A stretch of 64,000 nucleotides of DNA from Hyphomicrobiales bacterium (GTDB lineage Bacteria; Pseudomonadota; Alphaproteobacteria; Rhizobiales; Rhizobiaceae), in the NCBI GenBank assembly GCA_900473795.1, contig UCMT01000040.1, positions 28,391 to 92,390 on the forward strand, read 5' to 3'. Positions 37,560 to 48,360 of this stretch are shown here, piece by piece (the first letter of the stretch is position 1; the number at the start of each line of letters is the position of its first letter). The notes beneath the pieces are model-generated. The model did no database searches. It was not told where the DNA came from and saw only the letters and a program-made list of their open reading frames with translations. The position numbers were made by a program, and so were the translations under genes.

Positions 37560-37600
37560 ATTATCCCTCCTTCACGGATTTGAGGCCAAAAAGGGATAAT
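37560..37600 (+). repeat. Inverted repeat after priA
   Basis: ATTATCCCT (37560-37568) and AGGGATAAT (37592-37600) are perfect inverted copies around 23 bases. The pair lies 25 bases after the priA stop and 123 bases before the DUF4345 gene. It may be a weak terminator or an operator; there is no T-run. Confidence 0.45.
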
Positions 37601-37722
37601 ACCTTGGATTCCAAACAGATGTGCGATGCTGTGGGTCGCATGCCGCGACCGTGATCGTCTTCCCGGAAGAATCCGTCTGTGCGATAAGCGATTCGGCTGA
37701 TCGAGCAGGCGAGGGGCGCACC

Positions 37723-38109
37723 ATGGAGTTCTACATTCCGACGGAAACAGGAGAATTCCTGGCGTTCTGCGCGGCCGTGGTCACGGCGTTGATCGGGGTT
37801 GTCTTTCTCTTTGCGCCCGGTCTCGCCTATCGGGCCGTGGGCATCGATTTGCGCGAGGGACGGCGCGGTGGCTACGCCGAGGCGCGGTCGACCATGGGCG
37901 GCTTTCATCTCGGTCTCGGCATCGCTGCCCTGCTTCTCGCCCAGCCGATGGTCTATCTGGCGCTCGGAGCCGCGTTTTCGCTCGCGGCCTTCGGTCGCAT
38001 CCTGTCGATGCTGTCGGATCGCGGCAATACGATTGTGAACTGGCTGTTTCTGGTCGTGCAGCTCGTGCTTGCGGCCCTGCCGCTGGCCTATGTGTTCGGC
38101 CTCGTTTAG
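37723..38109 (+). CDS. DUF4345-like small membrane protein
   Basis: The protein has 128 aa and four predicted membrane helices (about 10-32, 50-72, 76-92, 100-125). The layout and the RSTMGGFHLGLGIAALLL motif fit the AGROH133/DUF4345 family of unknown function. The ATG at 37723 follows GAGGGG; the frame is open to 37621 without a better start. It lies alone between priA and the atp operon. Confidence 0.7.
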   Translation: MEFYIPTETGEFLAFCAAVVTALIGVVFLFAPGLAYRAVGIDLREGRRGGYAEARSTMGGFHLGLGIAALLLAQPMVYLALGAAFSLAAFGRILSMLSDRGNTIVNWLFLVVQLVLAALPLAYVFGLV

Positions 38110-38372
38110 GGGCGCCGTCGAGCGGGCACACAGCGACTTCGCCAGCTCATACCCTATTTTTGGCGAAATTTGGCCAAAACGATGCAGACTTATCACGCAT
38201 TCGTGCCGTTCGCGTGTTGCGAGTCCAGATATCCTATGCTAGACGAACCGCGACTTGTGGGGGAAAGCAGGCCGCCCGGCTTGCGCATCCTTAAAAATAT
38301 AGCAACAAATTCAAAGTGTTGGGTTTACGGTTCTCCGCAGACATCGCCCTTGGATTAAAATAAGAGAAGTTT

Positions 38373-38939
38373 GTGCCCGTGGCAGACACATCCCAGCTTA
38401 TTTCCGGTGTTGCAGAAAGGTACGCGTCTTCGCTTTTCGATCTCGCGCTGGAAGCGGGATCGGTGGAGAGCGTTGGGTCTGATCTGGACGCATTCCAGCG
38501 CATGATCGACGACAGTGCCGATCTGAAGCGCCTTATCGTCAGCCCGGTCTTTTCCGCCGACGACCAGTTCAAGGCCATTTCCGCGATCGTCGCGAAGGCC
38601 GGCATCAAGGGTCTGGTGGGCAATTTCCTGAAAGTCGTTGCACGCAATCGCCGCCTGTTCGCGGTTCCCGGCATCGTCAAGTCGTATCGCGAAATCGCCG
38701 CCCGTCATCGGGGCGAGGTTTCCGCTGAGGTGACTTCGGCCCATGCGCTCACGGCAGCGCAGCAAACTGAATTGAAGGCGGCGCTCAAGGGCGTCACCGG
38801 CAAAGACGTGGCGGTCAACGTCACCGTCGATCCGTCTATTCTCGGTGGTTTGATCGTCAAGGTCGGGTCCCGCCAGATTGACACTTCCCTTCGCACAAAG
38901 CTCTCGAGCCTTAAGCTTGCACTGAAAGAGGTCGGCTGA
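38373..38939 (+). CDS. atpH: ATP synthase F1 delta subunit
   Basis: The protein has 188 aa. It starts at GTG (reads [25 protein letters not shown]) with AAGAGAAG in front; a second GTG two codons later is an alternative. [14 protein letters not shown] is the OSCP/delta N-terminal helix, and [21 protein letters not shown] the conserved C-terminus. It links the F1 head to the peripheral stalk. First gene of an F1-only operon, and its stop overlaps the atpA start by one base. Confidence 0.97.
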   Translation: MPVADTSQLISGVAERYASSLFDLALEAGSVESVGSDLDAFQRMIDDSADLKRLIVSPVFSADDQFKAISAIVAKAGIKGLVGNFLKVVARNRRLFAVPGIVKSYREIAARHRGEVSAEVTSAHALTAAQQTELKAALKGVTGKDVAVNVTVDPSILGGLIVKVGSRQIDTSLRTKLSSLKLALKEVG

Positions 38940-40468
38940 TGGATATCCGCGCCGCGGAAATTTCCGCAATTCTGAAAGATCAAATCAAAAACTTCGGCCA
39001 GGAGGCAGTCGTCTCCGAAGTCGGTCAGGTGCTTTCCGTCGGTGACGGTATTGCCCGCGTCTACGGTCTGGACAATGTCCAGGCTGGCGAGATGGTTGAA
39101 TTCCCAGGCGGAATTCGCGGCATGGCGCTGAACCTCGAAGCCGACAACGTTGGTGTCGTTATTTTCGGCGCCGACCGCGAAATCAAGGAAGGCGACACGG
39201 TCAAGCGGACCGGCGCCATCGTTGACGTGCCGGTTGGTCCGGAACTGCTCGGCCGCGTCGTTGACGCGCTCGGCAATCCGATCGACGGCAAGGGCCCGAT
39301 CAATGCCAAGCAACGCTCGCGCGTTGACGTCAAGGCTCCGGGCATCATCCCGCGCAAGTCGGTTCATGAGCCGATGTCGACCGGCCTCAAGGCCATCGAC
39401 GCCCTGATCCCGGTTGGCCGCGGCCAGCGCGAGCTCGTCATCGGTGACCGCCAGACCGGCAAGACCGCCATCATTCTGGACACGATCCTGAACCAGAAGG
39501 CCATTCACGACAACGGCCCGGAATCGGAAAAGCTGTACTGCGTCTACGTCGCCATCGGCCAGAAGCGTTCGACGGTTGCTCAGTTCGTCAAGGTGCTCGA
39601 AGAGCGTGGCGCCCTGAAGTACTCGATCATTATTGCCGCGACGGCCTCCGATCCTGCTCCGATGCAGTATCTCGCACCGTTCGCTGGCGCTGCCATGGGC
39701 GAGTATTTCCGCGACAATGGCCAGCACGCGCTGATCGGCTATGACGACCTGTCCAAGCAGGCCGTCGCCTACCGTCAGATGTCGCTGCTGCTGCGTCGTC
39801 CTCCGGGTCGCGAAGCCTATCCCGGCGACGTTTTCTACCTGCACTCCCGCCTTCTCGAGCGCGCTGCAAAGCTGTCGGACGAAAAGGGCGCCGGTTCGCT
39901 GACGGCTCTGCCGGTCATCGAAACCCAGGGCAACGACGTTTCGGCGTTCATCCCGACCAACGTGATCTCGATCACCGACGGCCAGATCTTCCTTGAAACC
40001 GACCTGTTCTACCAGGGTATCCGCCCGGCCGTGAACGTCGGTCTGTCGGTTTCCCGCGTCGGTTCGGCCGCTCAGGTCAAGGCGATGAAGCAGGTTGCCG
40101 GCTCGATCAAGGGCGAACTCGCCCAGTATCGCGAAATGGCCGCGTTCGCTCAGTTCGGTTCGGACCTCGACGCTGCAACGCAGCGCCTGCTGAACCGCGG
40201 TGCTCGCCTGACCGAACTCCTGAAGCAGCCGCAGTTCTCGCCGCTGAAGACGGAAGAGCAGGTCGCGGTGATCTTCGCCGGCGTCAACGGCTACCTCGAC
40301 AAGGTCGCCGTCAACAAGGTTGGCGCCTTCGAACAGGGGCTGCTTTCGTACATGCGCTCCGAAGGCAAGGGCATTCTCGATACGATCCGCACGGAAAAGG
40401 CCATCAGCGACGACACCAAGGGCAAGCTCAAGGCTGCTCTCGACGCCTTCGCAAAATCCTTCGCCTGA
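38939..40468 (+). CDS. atpA: ATP synthase F1 alpha subunit
   Basis: The protein has 509 aa. [19 protein letters not shown] is the standard start. The P-loop is [10 protein letters not shown] at about 170-179, and [15 protein letters not shown] and the C-terminal helical bundle are conserved. It forms the non-catalytic nucleotide sites of the F1 hexamer. Coupled to atpH by TGATG; atpG follows after 28 bases. Confidence 0.98.
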   Translation: MDIRAAEISAILKDQIKNFGQEAVVSEVGQVLSVGDGIARVYGLDNVQAGEMVEFPGGIRGMALNLEADNVGVVIFGADREIKEGDTVKRTGAIVDVPVGPELLGRVVDALGNPIDGKGPINAKQRSRVDVKAPGIIPRKSVHEPMSTGLKAIDALIPVGRGQRELVIGDRQTGKTAIILDTILNQKAIHDNGPESEKLYCVYVAIGQKRSTVAQFVKVLEERGALKYSIIIAATASDPAPMQYLAPFAGAAMGEYFRDNGQHALIGYDDLSKQAVAYRQMSLLLRRPPGREAYPGDVFYLHSRLLERAAKLSDEKGAGSLTALPVIETQGNDVSAFIPTNVISITDGQIFLETDLFYQGIRPAVNVGLSVSRVGSAAQVKAMKQVAGSIKGELAQYREMAAFAQFGSDLDAATQRLLNRGARLTELLKQPQFSPLKTEEQVAVIFAGVNGYLDKVAVNKVGAFEQGLLSYMRSEGKGILDTIRTEKAISDDTKGKLKAALDAFAKSFA

Positions 40469-40496
40469 TCGGGTTCCATTAAGGACGGAATAACGG

Positions 40497-41372
40497 ATGC
40501 CTTCACTTAAGGATCTGAAAAACAGGATCGCCTCCGTCAAGGCGACGCAGAAGATCACCAAGGCGATGAAAATGGTCGCCGCGGCGAAGCTTCGGCGTGC
40601 CCAGGAGGCGGCCGAGGCCGCCCGGCCTTATTCGCAGCGGATGAGCGCGGTTCTCTCGAACATCGCTCAGGCTGTCGGTTCGGACGACAGTGCGCCGCGC
40701 CTGATGACCGGCAACGGCCGCGACCAGACGCACCTGCTCGTGGTCTGCACGGCGGAACGCGGTCTTTGCGGCGGCTTCAACTCGCAGATCGCCCGCTTCG
40801 CCCGTGACCACGTGCGCAAGCTGCTTGCCGAGGGCAAGACGGTGAAGATCATCTGCGTCGGCAAGAAGGGCTTCGATATCCTGCGTCGCGAATTCGCGTC
40901 GCTGATCATCGAGCGTGTCGACCTGCGTGAAGTCAAGAAGATCGGCTTCGAGAACGCCGACCAGATCGGCAAGAAGATCATCGGCCTGTTCGAAAAGGAC
41001 GAGTTCGATGTCTGCACGCTGTTCTATTCGGAGTTCAAGTCGGTCATCAGCCAGGTTCCGACGACGTTGCAGCTGATCCCGGCTGCGGCTCCGGTGGAAG
41101 CCGTCGCCGATACCGGCGCTATCTACGAATACGAGCCCGACGCGGGAGAGATCCTCAGCGATCTCATTCCGCGCAACATTTCGGTGCAGGTTTTCCGGGC
41201 TCTGCTCGAAAATGTTGCCGGCGAAATGGGTGCCAAGATGAGCGCGATGGACAACGCCACGCGCAATGCCGGTGAAATGATCAACAAGCTGACGCTTTCC
41301 TACAACCGTCAGCGTCAGGCTCAGATCACCAAGGAACTCATTGAAATCATTTCGGGCGCGGAAGCGCTCTAA
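40497..41372 (+). CDS. atpG: ATP synthase F1 gamma subunit
   Basis: The protein has 291 aa. The N-terminal coiled-coil helix [33 protein letters not shown] is split here for length: it begins [18 protein letters not shown] and continues [30 protein letters not shown] and the C-terminal [20 protein letters not shown] complete the rotor shaft. It transmits rotation between F0 and the catalytic head. No length change is seen. Confidence 0.98.
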   Translation: MPSLKDLKNRIASVKATQKITKAMKMVAAAKLRRAQEAAEAARPYSQRMSAVLSNIAQAVGSDDSAPRLMTGNGRDQTHLLVVCTAERGLCGGFNSQIARFARDHVRKLLAEGKTVKIICVGKKGFDILRREFASLIIERVDLREVKKIGFENADQIGKKIIGLFEKDEFDVCTLFYSEFKSVISQVPTTLQLIPAAAPVEAVADTGAIYEYEPDAGEILSDLIPRNISVQVFRALLENVAGEMGAKMSAMDNATRNAGEMINKLTLSYNRQRQAQITKELIEIISGAEAL

Positions 41373-41379
41373 GGTCTAG

Positions 41380-42918
<1,539 letters not shown>

Positions 42919-43047
42919 TGATTTTCGATCGGGGCGGACCAAGGCTCGCCCCGATCTTCAATCGCTGCGGTTGGTAAATCCGGCCGTACCGAACGGAATT
43001 CTCTGCCGGCGGATTTGGGCCGGTAGCTCCAAAAGAAGCGAATGATC

Positions 43048-43455
43048 ATGGCTGATTTCAATTTTGAACTCGTCTCTCCGGAACGCCTGCTGCTGTCCGA
43101 GCGCGTCAGCGAAGTCGTCATTCCGGCAACGGAAGGCGAGATGACCGTCATGGCCAATCACGCCCCGACGATGACGACGATCAAGCCGGGCGTCGTGACC
43201 GTGAAGGCTGCCGACGGCAAGGTCAGCCGTTACGTTGTATTCGGCGGTTTCGCCGACATCCTGCCGACCGGCTGCACGCTGCTTGCCGAATCTGCCGTGC
43301 CGGCGGAGGAAGTCGATCGCACGTTGATCGAGAAGCGCATCGAGGCGGCAAAGCTTGAACTCGATGACATTGCGCATAGCGATGAACAGCGCACGCGCGT
43401 CGAGACGTTCCTGACCGAGCTTACCCAGTTGAACGGCATACTCGTCGCCTTCTGA
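43048..43455 (+). CDS. atpC: ATP synthase epsilon subunit
   Basis: The protein has 135 aa. MADFNFELVSPERLLLSERV begins the beta-sandwich domain, and ATEGEMTVMANHAPTMTTIKPG is the family core. The C-terminal part is a helical hairpin. The ATG at 43048 has AAGAAG at good spacing and matches the N-terminus of relatives; an ATG at 43042 adds two residues. It regulates ATP hydrolysis. A strong terminator follows. Confidence 0.95.
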   Translation: MADFNFELVSPERLLLSERVSEVVIPATEGEMTVMANHAPTMTTIKPGVVTVKAADGKVSRYVVFGGFADILPTGCTLLAESAVPAEEVDRTLIEKRIEAAKLELDDIAHSDEQRTRVETFLTELTQLNGILVAF

Positions 43456-43476
43456 AAGGGTCATGAGTGACTTTCC

Positions 43477-43502
43477 AACCCCGCTCCGGCGGGGTTTTTT
43501 AA
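43477..43502 (+). terminator. Terminator of the atpHAGDC operon
   Basis: AACCCCGC and GCGGGGTT pair around TCCG and are followed by a T-run to 43500. It lies about 22 bases after the atpC stop. Confidence 0.93.
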
Positions 43503-43692
43503 TACCCACCATTTCGATTTTGACGCGACATATTCATTTTCCGGTCGGCCACGGCCGCGCTAAGGCTTTGATTTTAAATTCTCGCATCTGCGAGATGGTT
43601 TCACATACGATCGTTTTCCGGTAGGCTGCGTCCGTCGCAGGTATTTTTGATATTTTCGGGCGGGCCGCCCGACAAGGGACAAGAGGATACGC

Positions 43693-45120
43693 ATGTCTTC
43701 GAAGATCGTGCCGGTCATCATGGCCGGTGGCAAGGGAACGCGGCTGTGGCCGCTGTCGCGCTCAGCGGCGCCGAAACAGTTTCTCCAGTTTCTCGGCGAT
43801 CATTCGCTGTTCCAGAAAACCTTGCAGCGGGTATCTGATCCGGAGTGGTACTCGCCGGCTGTCGTCGTCACCAATGCCGAGTTCCGCTTCATGGTTGCCG
43901 AGCAGGCGCGCGCGCTCGAAGCGCCGCTGTCGAGCATCCTGCTTGAGCCGATCGCCCGCAATACAGCGCCGGCACTTGCCGCGGCCGCCTTTGCCGTCCA
44001 GCGTGAATATGGCGATGATGCAATCATGCAGGTTCTCGCGTCGGATCACGAGATCGACGCCGGCGACCACTATTTCGATTGCATCCGTGTTGCGCGGGAG
44101 ACCGCCAGAGCCGGCAAGCTGGTGACGTTCGGCATCCAGCCGACCGAACCTGCGATCGGTTACGGTTACATCGAAACGGGTGCTGATCTCGATACGGGCG
44201 CAAAAACCGTCGCCCGCTTTGTCGAGAAGCCGACCCGCGAACGCGCCGAGGAACTGCTGGCGAGCGGTCGCTATCTCTGGAACTCCGGCATGTTCATGCT
44301 GCCCGTCGGCCGGTTCCTCGCGGAAATCCTGCGCTATGCACCGGCCGTTCACGATGCGGCGCAGCGGGCGATCCAGGATACGAAGCACGACCTCGACTTC
44401 GACCGTCTTGACGAGGCGGCCTTCTCGCAGTCACCGGACATTTCGGTGGACTATGCGGTGTTTGAAAACACGGCCGACGCGGCGGTCGTTCCATCGTCCT
44501 TCAGCTGGTCCGACCTCGGCAGCTGGGACTCGGTGTGGGCCATCGGCGAAAAGGACGAACTGGGCAATGTCGTGGGCGAAAATGTTTCGGTGAGCAACAC
44601 CCGCAACTCTCTCGTCCTGTCGCGGGATATTCATCTCGCCGTGCACGGGCTGGAGGATATCGCCGTTATCGCCAGCGAGGACGCCGTGTATGTCGGGCAC
44701 CTCAAGGACAGCCAGGACGTCGGCAAGATCGTCAAGAAACTCGCCCTGTCGGCCAAGACGCGGCCGTTGACGGAAACCCACCCGACGTCCTATCGCCCCT
44801 GGGGTGACGTCTCTTCGGTGCTGAGCGGCGAGCGCTTCGAGGTGAAGCGGCTCCATGTCACGCCCGGCCGCAAGATCTCGCTGCAGAAGCATCACCATCG
44901 CTCGGAACACTGGATCGTCGTGCGCGGCACGGCGGAAATCACCATCGGTAGCGAGACCCGCCTGCTGCACGAAAACGAGTCCGTCTATATCCCGCAGGGC
45001 GTCGTGCACCGGCTGACCAATCCCGGCAAGATCCCGCTGGAACTGATCGAGGTGCAGACCGGTTCCTATCTCAAGGACGATGATACCGTCCGGTTGGCCG
45101 ACGAATTCGGCCGGACCTAG
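43693..45120 (+). CDS. Mannose-1-phosphate guanylyltransferase / mannose-6-phosphate isomerase
   Basis: The protein has 475 aa and two domains. The nucleotidyltransferase part (about 1-290) has PVIMAGGKGTRLWPLSRSAA, the pyrophosphorylase signature, and FVEKPTRERAEELL. The C-terminal cupin part (about 350-465) has RFEVKRLHVTPGRKISLQKH and HRSEHWIVVRGTAEI, the type II phosphomannose isomerase motif. The fusion is the ManC/AlgA/XanB type, making GDP-mannose for polysaccharides. The gap before it holds CTCGCA-tc-TGCGAG (43581-43594) and CGGGCGG-g-CCGCCCG (43657-43671), possible regulatory palindromes. Confidence 0.95.
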   Translation: MSSKIVPVIMAGGKGTRLWPLSRSAAPKQFLQFLGDHSLFQKTLQRVSDPEWYSPAVVVTNAEFRFMVAEQARALEAPLSSILLEPIARNTAPALAAAAFAVQREYGDDAIMQVLASDHEIDAGDHYFDCIRVARETARAGKLVTFGIQPTEPAIGYGYIETGADLDTGAKTVARFVEKPTRERAEELLASGRYLWNSGMFMLPVGRFLAEILRYAPAVHDAAQRAIQDTKHDLDFDRLDEAAFSQSPDISVDYAVFENTADAAVVPSSFSWSDLGSWDSVWAIGEKDELGNVVGENVSVSNTRNSLVLSRDIHLAVHGLEDIAVIASEDAVYVGHLKDSQDVGKIVKKLALSAKTRPLTETHPTSYRPWGDVSSVLSGERFEVKRLHVTPGRKISLQKHHHRSEHWIVVRGTAEITIGSETRLLHENESVYIPQGVVHRLTNPGKIPLELIEVQTGSYLKDDDTVRLADEFGRT

Positions 45121-45197
45121 AGTTTCGGGGCAGTACAGCGCCTCGACGCCACGGAAGCTCCTTCCGAGGTGTGCAAACGTCCGGAATGATGAAAACG

Positions 45198-45230
45198 AAA
45201 ACGCCCGGGATTTTGAAAATCCCGGGCGTT
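45198..45230 (-). terminator. Perfect long hairpin terminator for the dehydrogenase gene
   Basis: AACGCCCGGGATTTT (45200-45214) and AAAATCCCGGGCGTT (45216-45230) form a perfect 15-bp stem with one unpaired base. On the minus strand it is followed by T-rich TTTTCGTTTTC, so it suits the minus-strand lysine dehydrogenase gene. On the plus strand it may also end the manC-type transcript. Confidence 0.85.
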
Positions 45231-45323
45231 GCGGTCTATGGTCTTGTTGCTCGTTTTGGCATGATGTTGTCCGAAAGACGCTTCGCACTTTTCGGCATCA
45301 TGCCCCCCCGCGCTCACCGCAGG

Positions 45324-46427
45324 TCAGCTTGCCACTTTGTCCGCATAGGCCTTCTGCTCGTAGTAATGGCCGAAACGGCTCTTGAGGAAGGCGTCGAGGC
45401 CGATTTCCTCCTGGCGGATGAAGCCTTTCGCAGGCAGCTCGCCCTTGGCCAGCATGTCCAGCACGGCGCAGATGCTGCAGGCCGTGGTGATCTGGATGGC
45501 GCTCATCATGCGGCCGGCGACGACGGCGCTGTAGACCTTGTTGGCATAGGTTTCCTGCACGAGGCGACCATCCTTGCGGCCGGCGACGGTCACGAAGATG
45601 ATGACGACGTCCTGCATGGTCGAGGGCAGGGCGTTCTCGAAGATATCCTTCAGCACGTCGCGGCGGTGGCGCAGGCCGAGATCGTTGAGCAGCGCCTTCA
45701 TGATCGCGGCATGGCCGGGATAGCGGATGGTGCGGTAGTTCAGCGTGCGCACCTTGCCCTTGAGGCTCTCGCACAACGTACCGAGGCCGCCGGAGGTGTT
45801 GAAAGCCTCGTAGGTGACGCCGTCGAGCGAAAACTCCTCGCGTTCCTCGAGCGCCGGAACTTCGATCAGCTGGCCTTCGACGATCGCCTCGCAGGGCTCG
45901 ATATATTCGTTGATGACGCCGTCCGTGCTCCAGGTCAGGTTGTAGTTGAGCGCGTTGGAGGGGTACTGCGGCAGGGCGCCGACGCGCATGCGCACGCTGT
46001 CGAGCGTGTCGAAATGATGGGCAAGGTCATTGGCGACGATCGAGATGAAACCCGGCGCCAGGCCGCATTGCGGGATGAAAGCGGTGCTTGCAGTTTCGGC
46101 GATGGCCTTCACCCGGCGGGTGGATTCGACGTCTTCGGTGAGGTCGAGATAATGGACGCTCGCCTTGGCGGCGGCTTCTGCGATCGCGATCGTCAGATGG
46201 AACGGGGCGGCGCTGAGAACCGCGAACTTGCCGGTAAGCAGGCCGACCAGCGCGTTGCCGTCGTCAATGTCGATCTCGGCGGTGGTGATCGCGTCATGCC
46301 TTTCGATCTGGGAAAGCTGCTCGGCGCTGCGGTCGGCGAGCGTGACGTGGTAATCGCCGGAATGGGCAAGCAGTCGGGCGATGGTCGAGCCGATCTTGCC
46401 GGCTCCGATGACGACGATGTTTTTCAT
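45324..46427 (-). CDS. Lysine 6-dehydrogenase-like, saccharopine dehydrogenase family
   Basis: The protein has 367 aa. MKNIVVIGAGKIGSTIARLL is the Rossmann motif. AVLSAAPFHL, YLDLTEDVESTRRVK, IPQCGLAPGFISIVANDL and NLTWSTDGVINEYIEPCE resemble the Agrobacterium L-lysine 6-dehydrogenase, which oxidatively deaminates lysine with NAD. The match is from memory of that family and the exact substrate is not proven; a related saccharopine-dehydrogenase-fold enzyme is the alternative. It is divergent from an Lrp/AsnC regulator, which supports amino-acid catabolism. Confidence 0.85.
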   Translation of the reverse strand: MKNIVVIGAGKIGSTIARLLAHSGDYHVTLADRSAEQLSQIERHDAITTAEIDIDDGNALVGLLTGKFAVLSAAPFHLTIAIAEAAAKASVHYLDLTEDVESTRRVKAIAETASTAFIPQCGLAPGFISIVANDLAHHFDTLDSVRMRVGALPQYPSNALNYNLTWSTDGVINEYIEPCEAIVEGQLIEVPALEEREEFSLDGVTYEAFNTSGGLGTLCESLKGKVRTLNYRTIRYPGHAAIMKALLNDLGLRHRRDVLKDIFENALPSTMQDVVIIFVTVAGRKDGRLVQETYANKVYSAVVAGRMMSAIQITTACSICAVLDMLAKGELPAKGFIRQEEIGLDAFLKSRFGHYYEQKAYADKVAS

Positions 46428-46550
46428 AGCGGGTCCCCCAAACGTGAATCTGTCTGCTGCGATTATCGGAGTTTCAACTGTTGATATGAAGCGCTAATCT
46501 GATAGAATTGCCGTGTGATAATCGGCATATCGCCGTCTTGGATGTTCATA

Positions 46551-46982
46551 ATGACGTTGGTCGACAAGGACAGGCAACTTCTGTCGCTGCTCAGCGAAAA
46601 CGCCCGCATGGCCACCGCGCTGCTCGCCCGCAAGCTCGGCCTCTCGCGCACCACGGTGCAGGCGAAGATCGAGCGGCTGGAGCGGGATGGGGTGATCGCC
46701 GGCTATGGCGTGCGGCTATCAGAGGATTTCGAGAAGGGACTCGTCAAGGCGCATGTGCTGATCACGCTGGCGCCGAAGGCGCTGGCGCGGGTGACGCAGG
46801 AACTTCATGCCATCGAGGACGTGCGGACATTGCATTCGGTCAGCGGCAGCTTCGACTTGATCGCCATCATTGCCGCATCCTCGATCAGTGAACTCGATCT
46901 GGTTATCGACCGTATCGGCGAGATCGACGGCGTCGAGAAGACCCTGTCGTCGATCATCCTGTCGACGCGAATCAATCGCTGA
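46551..46982 (+). CDS. Lrp/AsnC-family transcriptional regulator
   Basis: The protein has 143 aa. The HTH is in DRQLLSLLSENARMATALLARKLGLSRTTVQAK-type sequence at residues 5-40, given here by position. The C-terminal RAM domain has AHVLITLAPKALARV and SVSGSFDLIAIIA. The ATG at 46551 is chosen; ATG at 46542 and GTG at 46515 are in frame but not conserved. It probably senses lysine or a related amino acid and controls the divergent dehydrogenase gene. Its 3' end overlaps the convergent fdsD by 11 bases. Confidence 0.9.
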   Translation: MTLVDKDRQLLSLLSENARMATALLARKLGLSRTTVQAKIERLERDGVIAGYGVRLSEDFEKGLVKAHVLITLAPKALARVTQELHAIEDVRTLHSVSGSFDLIAIIAASSISELDLVIDRIGEIDGVEKTLSSIILSTRINR

Positions 46983-47268
46983 AGCCGGCCTGCTGCATGG
47001 CGAGATCGACATGCTCTGGCGTCTCGGCCGCCTGAGAAGGGCTGCCGGGGCGTTTGATGATATCGGCGGCTGCGACCACGATCGGGTCGAAACCTGCATC
47101 ACCCTGTTCGACAAGCTCGAAGAACGCCTTGCGCATGCGCGGCTCCCAGAACTTGTTGATGTGCGTCGCCACGCCGTGGATGCGCTCCGCCTCCGGCTGC
47201 GACTTGAAGAAGGTGGCGATCTGGTTCGCCATCCGCACGAGTTTGGCGTTGGTGTTATCAAGCGACAT
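46972..47268 (-). CDS. fdsD: Formate dehydrogenase delta subunit
   Basis: The protein has 98 aa: KLVRMANQIATFFKSQPE, then GVATHINKFWEPRMRKAFFELV. This is the FdsD family, a small protein required for activity of soluble molybdenum NAD-dependent formate dehydrogenases. It starts inside the end of fdhD (11-base overlap) and is the last gene of the fds cluster. Confidence 0.94.
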   Translation of the reverse strand: MSLDNTNAKLVRMANQIATFFKSQPEAERIHGVATHINKFWEPRMRKAFFELVEQGDAGFDPIVVAAADIIKRPGSPSQAAETPEHVDLAMQQAGFSD

Positions 47269-48085
47269 CGGCGATGGCTCCGGACTGGATACGGTCTGAA
47301 TGGGTGAAAATCTCGAAGTCGGCGCCGCGCACCAGCGCGATCAGCGTCATCCCGGCCTCCTCCGCCGTGCGGATGGCAAGCGCCGTCGGGGCGGAAATGG
47401 CGATGATGACGGGGCTGCCGATGATGGCGGTCTTCTGCACCATCTCGACGGAAACCCGACTGGTGACGACGACGGCGCCATTTGCGCCGGAATAGCCGGC
47501 CTGCGCCGCAGCCCCCACCAGCTTGTCCAGCGCATTGTGCCGGCCGACATCCTCGCGCACCGCGATCAGCCCCTTGCCGGGCACGTAGAAGCCGGCCCCA
47601 TGCACGGCCCGCGTCTCGAAATGCAGCGGCTGCTGGCCGTTGAGCAGCGCCACTGCCTCGACGACCTGTTCTTCCGTGAGGCGTAGCGGCGAACCCGTCA
47701 CTGACGGTGTCTTGCGCACCGCCTGCTCGATCGATTCGATGCCGCAGAGCCCGCAACCGACCGGTCCGGCCATATGGCGGCGCCGGGCGGTGAGCGCGTC
47801 GTTCTGCTCGTCCTTCAGGATGATTTGCAGATCGATGCCCTTCTCGTCTGCGACCGCTTCGATCGACTCGATCTGTGCGGGGTCGGCAATGATCCCCTCC
47901 GTCAGGCTGAAGCCGACAGCGAAATCCTCAAAATCGCCGGGTGTCGCCATCATCACCGCATGGGTCGAGCCGCCATAGGAGAAGGCGATCGGTGTTTCTT
48001 CGGGCACGACTCGGGTGCCGGCGCCGAGCTTGCCATTACGGCGGGCCGTTTCGGAGACCTTTTGCGTGAGTTGGCGCGGGGTCAT
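47258..48085 (-). CDS. fdhD: Formate dehydrogenase accessory sulfurtransferase
   Basis: The protein has 275 aa from MTPRQLTQKVSETARRNGKL. The Cys pair in VGCGLCGIESIEQ is the CxxC that carries sulfur from IscS to the Mo cofactor. ETRAVHGAGFY and REDVGRHNALDKLVG are conserved. The frame continues upstream to 48286 through the repeat element, but that extension is repeat-derived. It is separated from fdsA by 275 bases occupied by the repeat. Confidence 0.95.
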   Translation of the reverse strand: MTPRQLTQKVSETARRNGKLGAGTRVVPEETPIAFSYGGSTHAVMMATPGDFEDFAVGFSLTEGIIADPAQIESIEAVADEKGIDLQIILKDEQNDALTARRRHMAGPVGCGLCGIESIEQAVRKTPSVTGSPLRLTEEQVVEAVALLNGQQPLHFETRAVHGAGFYVPGKGLIAVREDVGRHNALDKLVGAAAQAGYSGANGAVVVTSRVSVEMVQKTAIIGSPVIIAISAPTALAIRTAEEAGMTLIALVRGADFEIFTHSDRIQSGAIADVA

Positions 48086-48104
48086 GCGGCAACGGAGTGC
48101 ACGG

Positions 48105-48332
48105 CACCCCCCTCTGTCACTGCGTGACATCTCCCACTCAAGGGGGGAGATGGGAGCATGCGGCTTGCTCGGTGGGAGGGTCGGAGCGAAGCGGAGGGGA
48201 GGGGTTCTTTTTTGATAAAAAGAAAGTCGCCTCCCCAACCCCTCCCCACAAAAGGGAGGGGCTCGATCGAGGCACACCCCCGCCAATCTCCCCCCTTGAG
48301 GGGGAGATGTCCCACAGGGACAAAGAGGTGTG
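48105..48332 (+). repeat. MITE-like palindromic repeat, about 230 bp, inside the fds cluster
   Basis: The left end (48105-48155) and right end (48280-48332) are imperfect inverted copies. Reverse-complementing the right end gives GACATCTCCCCCTCAAGG where the left reads GACATCTCCCACTCAAGG. A second, inner inverted pair is seen: GGAGGGGAGGGGTTC at about 48193-48207 against CCCAACCCCTCCCC near 48233-48247. These phrases are abundant between genes of Rhizobiales. No transposase and no clear target-site duplication are present. It sits between fdsA and fdhD. Confidence 0.75.
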
Positions 48333-48360
48333 TTTGCCGCAAACGCATCATGCCAATGAC

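Noticed and set aside
48086..48286. N-terminal extension of fdhD through the repeat
   Set aside because: The sequence belongs to the palindromic repeat and is not conserved in FdhD.
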